Origin: Micromonosporaceae bacterium
GTDB lineage: Bacteria; Actinomycetota; Actinomycetes; Mycobacteriales; Micromonosporaceae
Reading direction: 5' to 3'
Assembly: GCA_019689695.1 (NCBI GenBank)
Contig: JADGHA010000058.1
Span: 1-14,016 of the forward strand
DNA length: 14,016 bases
Shown here: one piece after another, positions 12,150-14,016 of the stretch
Numbering within the stretch: position 1 is the stretch's first letter
Layout of the letters: the number at the start of each line of letters is the position of its first letter
Notes under the pieces: model-generated
What the model was told of the DNA's origin: nothing
Seen by the model: only the letters and a program-made list of their open reading frames with translations
Database searches by the model: none
Translations under genes and position numbers: made by a program

Positions 12150-13200
12150 GGACCGCCCCGGTGAAGTCGGCCAGTCGCCGCTTGATCTGCTCCGGCGACA
12201 GGTTCAGGTGCTCAAGGACGGTGTAGCGCCCGGGCCGGGTGCTCGGCGCATGCGCCACCGCGGCGACGAACTGCTCGTCGGTCAGCCCCAGCTCGCCCGG
12301 GGTCACCGCCAGCCCGTGCCGGTGCAGGCAGGAGGCGAGCTGGCCGAAGCGTTCCACCTCGCCACGCAGGTAGGTGCAGAACAACGCGCCCATCCCGACC
12401 TGCTCCCCGTGCGATGCCGTGCCGGGGAAGAGGTGGTCGATGGCGTGCGAGATCTCGTGGCAGCCGCCCGAGGCCGGGCGGGACGAGCCGCACACCGCCG
12501 AGGCCAGCCCGCCGAGCACGAGCGCCTCGGCCAGGGTGGTCAGGAAGCCGTCATCGCTGATCTTGCCGGGGTGGTTGACCAGCGCCTCGGCGCCGGCGCG
12601 GGCCAGCGTCACGGCGAGCCCGTCGATCGGCTCCCCGGTCTCGCGGTGCGCCAGCTCCCAGTCCGCGATCGCGTTCAGATTGGACAGTGCGTCGCCGATG
12701 CCGGCCTGGGTCTGCCGGTCCGGTCCGTTCTCCACGAAGTCGAGGTCGACGACGACCGCGATCGGGATGTGCACGCCGTACGAGCCGGAGCCGGCCTCGT
12801 GCGTCAGCGAGGCGGTCGGCGAGGCGATGCCGTCGTTGGCGAGGCTGGTCGCGACCGACACCATCGGGATGCCGTAGCGGGAGGCCGCGTACTTCGCGGT
12901 GTCGATGGTCCGGCCACCGCCGATGCCGACCACCGCGTCGTACGACCGGGTGCGCAGCTGCTCGCCGAGGGCGAGCGCGGCGTCCAGCGTGCCGCCGGCG
13001 ACGGTGTAGACGTCGGCCCGGCCCAGCCCCGGCCGGCACAGTTCGAGCACGCGCTCGCCCTGCCCCGGCCCGACCACCACGGCCACGTCGCCGCCCGCGG
13101 AGATGCGCCGGTCAGCCAGGATCGGGCCGAGGTCCGCGATCGCCCCCCGCCGCACCTCGATGGCGAGCGGCGTGTTGACCGTGCGGGCTAGTAGCGGCAC
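12133..13200 (-). CDS. Glycerol-1-phosphate dehydrogenase-like iron-containing alcohol dehydrogenase
   Basis: This 355-aa protein of the dehydroquinate synthase/Fe-ADH fold resembles the AraM/EgsA group (sn-glycerol-1-phosphate dehydrogenase). It has the NAD(P) motif GIGGGRTID (92-100), the group hallmark ATSLANDGIASPTASL (117-132), and likely metal ligands D170 (GIGDALSN), H248 (GGCHEISHAID) and H264 (HGEQVGMG). The family reaction is NAD(P)H reduction of dihydroxyacetone phosphate to sn-glycerol-1-phosphate, best known from archaeal lipids and Bacillus AraM; other keto-phosphates are possible here. GTG 13200 is favoured because GGGAGA (13210-13205) precedes it and no other start fits the N-terminus (MPLLARTVNTPL). 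It overlaps the upstream nucleotidyltransferase by 13 bp and the downstream phosphatidyltransferase by 17 bp, so the three are almost certainly one operon. Confidence 0.9.
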   Translation of the reverse strand: MPLLARTVNTPLAIEVRRGAIADLGPILADRRISAGGDVAVVVGPGQGERVLELCRPGLGRADVYTVAGGTLDAALALGEQLRTRSYDAVVGIGGGRTIDTAKYAASRYGIPMVSVATSLANDGIASPTASLTHEAGSGSYGVHIPIAVVVDLDFVENGPDRQTQAGIGDALSNLNAIADWELAHRETGEPIDGLAVTLARAGAEALVNHPGKISDDGFLTTLAEALVLGGLASAVCGSSRPASGGCHEISHAIDHLFPGTASHGEQVGMGALFCTYLRGEVERFGQLASCLHRHGLAVTPGELGLTDEQFVAAVAHAPSTRPGRYTVLEHLNLSPEQIKRRLADFTGAVRDYLG

Positions 13201-13919
13201 GCGATCTCCCGGGCCCGGGCCAGGTCGGCGTGGTTGTCCACCTCGACCCAGTCCACCGCGCCGATGGTCGCCGCCCGCACCTCCCCGCCCCGGTCGGCGT
13301 ACTCCTGGTAGCCGTCCTCGTAGTACAGGTTCGGGTCGCGCCGCCAGGTCGCCTCCAGCGCCTCGGCCAGTCCGGCCGCGGCGTGCGGCTCGATCAGGGT
13401 GGCGCCGATGTACTCCCCGAACGCGGCGGCCGGGTCCATCTGCTTGGTGATCCTGGTCAGCTGGCCGTGCCGGTCGAAGGTGGTCTTCATCTCCTCGTCG
13501 CCGAGCGTCTTCACGTTGTCCACGGCGAGCAGGATGCTCGGGCCGCGCTGGGCCAGCAGCGTCTTCTCCACGCTGACCGGGTGCACGGTGTCGCCGTTGA
13601 CCAGCAGCGCGCCGTCGGCGAAGTGGTCGCGGGCCAGCCAGAGCGAGTACGCGTTGTTCCACTCCTCGGCCCGGTCGTTGTGGACGAGGGTCAGCTGGAC
13701 CCCGTGCCGCTTCTCCAGGGTCGCCTGGCGCTGCTCGACGGCGCCCGCCGCGTACCCCACCACGACGGCGACGTCGGTGAGCCCGACCTCGGCGAGGTTG
13801 CGCAGGGCGATGTCGAGGATGGTGATCTCGCCGTCCACCGGCACCAGCGCCTTGGGCAGCGAATCGGTGTACGGGCGCAGCCGGCGCCCGGCGCCTGCGG
13901 CGAGCACCAAGCCGATCAT
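13188..13919 (-). CDS. LicC-like sugar/polyol-phosphate nucleotidyltransferase
   Basis: This 243-aa single-domain nucleotidyltransferase starts with the NTP-binding signature LAAGAGRRLRP (6-16) and K23 (LPKALVPV). It continues with ENNxYS-like WNNAYSLW (87-94), the metal aspartate D110 (LVNGDTVH) and a second aspartate D228 (WVEVDNHADL). The NNAYS element and overall size point to the phosphocholine/inositol-phosphate cytidylyltransferase branch, so it probably makes a CDP-alcohol from CTP and an alcohol phosphate. A sugar-1-phosphate uridylyl- or thymidylyltransferase is less likely. ATG 13919 has AAGGGA (13931-13926) six bases upstream. It is the first visible gene of the unit and overlaps the dehydrogenase by 13 bp. 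The natural reading is that the dehydrogenase product is its substrate; this is inference. Confidence 0.9.
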   Translation of the reverse strand: MIGLVLAAGAGRRLRPYTDSLPKALVPVDGEITILDIALRNLAEVGLTDVAVVVGYAAGAVEQRQATLEKRHGVQLTLVHNDRAEEWNNAYSLWLARDHFADGALLVNGDTVHPVSVEKTLLAQRGPSILLAVDNVKTLGDEEMKTTFDRHGQLTRITKQMDPAAAFGEYIGATLIEPHAAAGLAEALEATWRRDPNLYYEDGYQEYADRGGEVRAATIGAVDWVEVDNHADLARAREIACRY

Positions 13920-13998
13920 TGCGGGTCCCTTCGTCCCTGGGATGGGGTGCGGGCCAACGTAGCGGGGCAGGTTCTGTGTGCGCAGCGAAGGATAACCC

Positions 13999-14012
13999 GC
14001 GCCGGCCGGCGC
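13999..14012. repeat. 14-bp perfect GC palindrome near the window end
   Basis: GCGCCGGCCGGCGC is a perfect palindrome in the region upstream of the nucleotidyltransferase gene. It may be an operator or a terminator stem of the gene beyond the window, or chance in GC-rich DNA. The remainder of 13932-13998 shows TATCCT (13994-13989) and TACGTT (13960-13955) on the minus strand as possible -10 boxes, neither with a good -35. Confidence 0.4.
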
Positions 14013-14016
14013 CGCC

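Noticed and set aside
13201..13662. Upstream extension of the dehydrogenase frame into the nucleotidyltransferase gene
   Set aside because: The extension overlaps the well-supported nucleotidyltransferase and has no similarity to the dehydrogenase family; GTG 13200 has its own ribosome site.

Overview
The window looks like chromosomal DNA of a very GC-rich actinobacterium. Evidence: strong third-position G/C, many GTG starts, TANNNT-type -10 boxes without clear -35 boxes, and a crgA/DUF881 divergent pair, which is an actinobacterial hallmark. Gene content would suit the Micromonosporales or a relative, but the genus is inference. I found no rRNA, tRNA, CRISPR array, transposase or integrase.

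Layout. (1) 1-231: non-coding, with a 39-bp tandem repeat. (2) 232-1430: a DUF881 membrane protein (-) diverging from crgA (+), the division regulator. (3) 1585-3726: a large membrane-anchored iron-sulfur oxidoreductase of the HdrD/EtfD type (+). (4) 3723-5459: an XRE/MmyB-like regulator (-) diverging from a short-chain dehydrogenase (+). Both outer ends overlap the neighbouring genes by 4 bp at the stop codons. (5) 9009-5456 (-): an apparent operon of a polyprenyl-phosphate sugar-1-phosphate transferase, a LytS-like histidine kinase and a LytTR response regulator, preceded by a roughly 200-nt leader. (6) 9266-11351: an atypical Fpg/Nei DNA glycosylase (-) diverging from a GT4 glycosyltransferase (+), with overlapping -10 boxes between them. 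(7) 13919-11442 (-): three overlapping genes for a LicC-type nucleotidyltransferase, a glycerol-1-phosphate dehydrogenase-like enzyme and a CDP-alcohol phosphatidyltransferase.

How the genes fit together. Regions 5-7 look like an envelope or glycoconjugate neighbourhood: one lipid-linked glycan-priming enzyme tied to its own two-component system, one cytosolic glycosyltransferase, and a compact three-enzyme module. By family logic that module could reduce a keto-phosphate to a polyol phosphate (possibly archaeal-handed sn-glycerol-1-phosphate), activate it with CTP, and transfer an alcohol phosphate at the membrane. The module is the best candidate here for an undescribed pathway; its product cannot be read from sequence. 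The remaining genes (crgA, DUF881, the Fe-S protein, the XRE/SDR pair, the glycosylase) are family-level housekeeping or accessory genes. No intergenic stretch exceeds about 260 bp.
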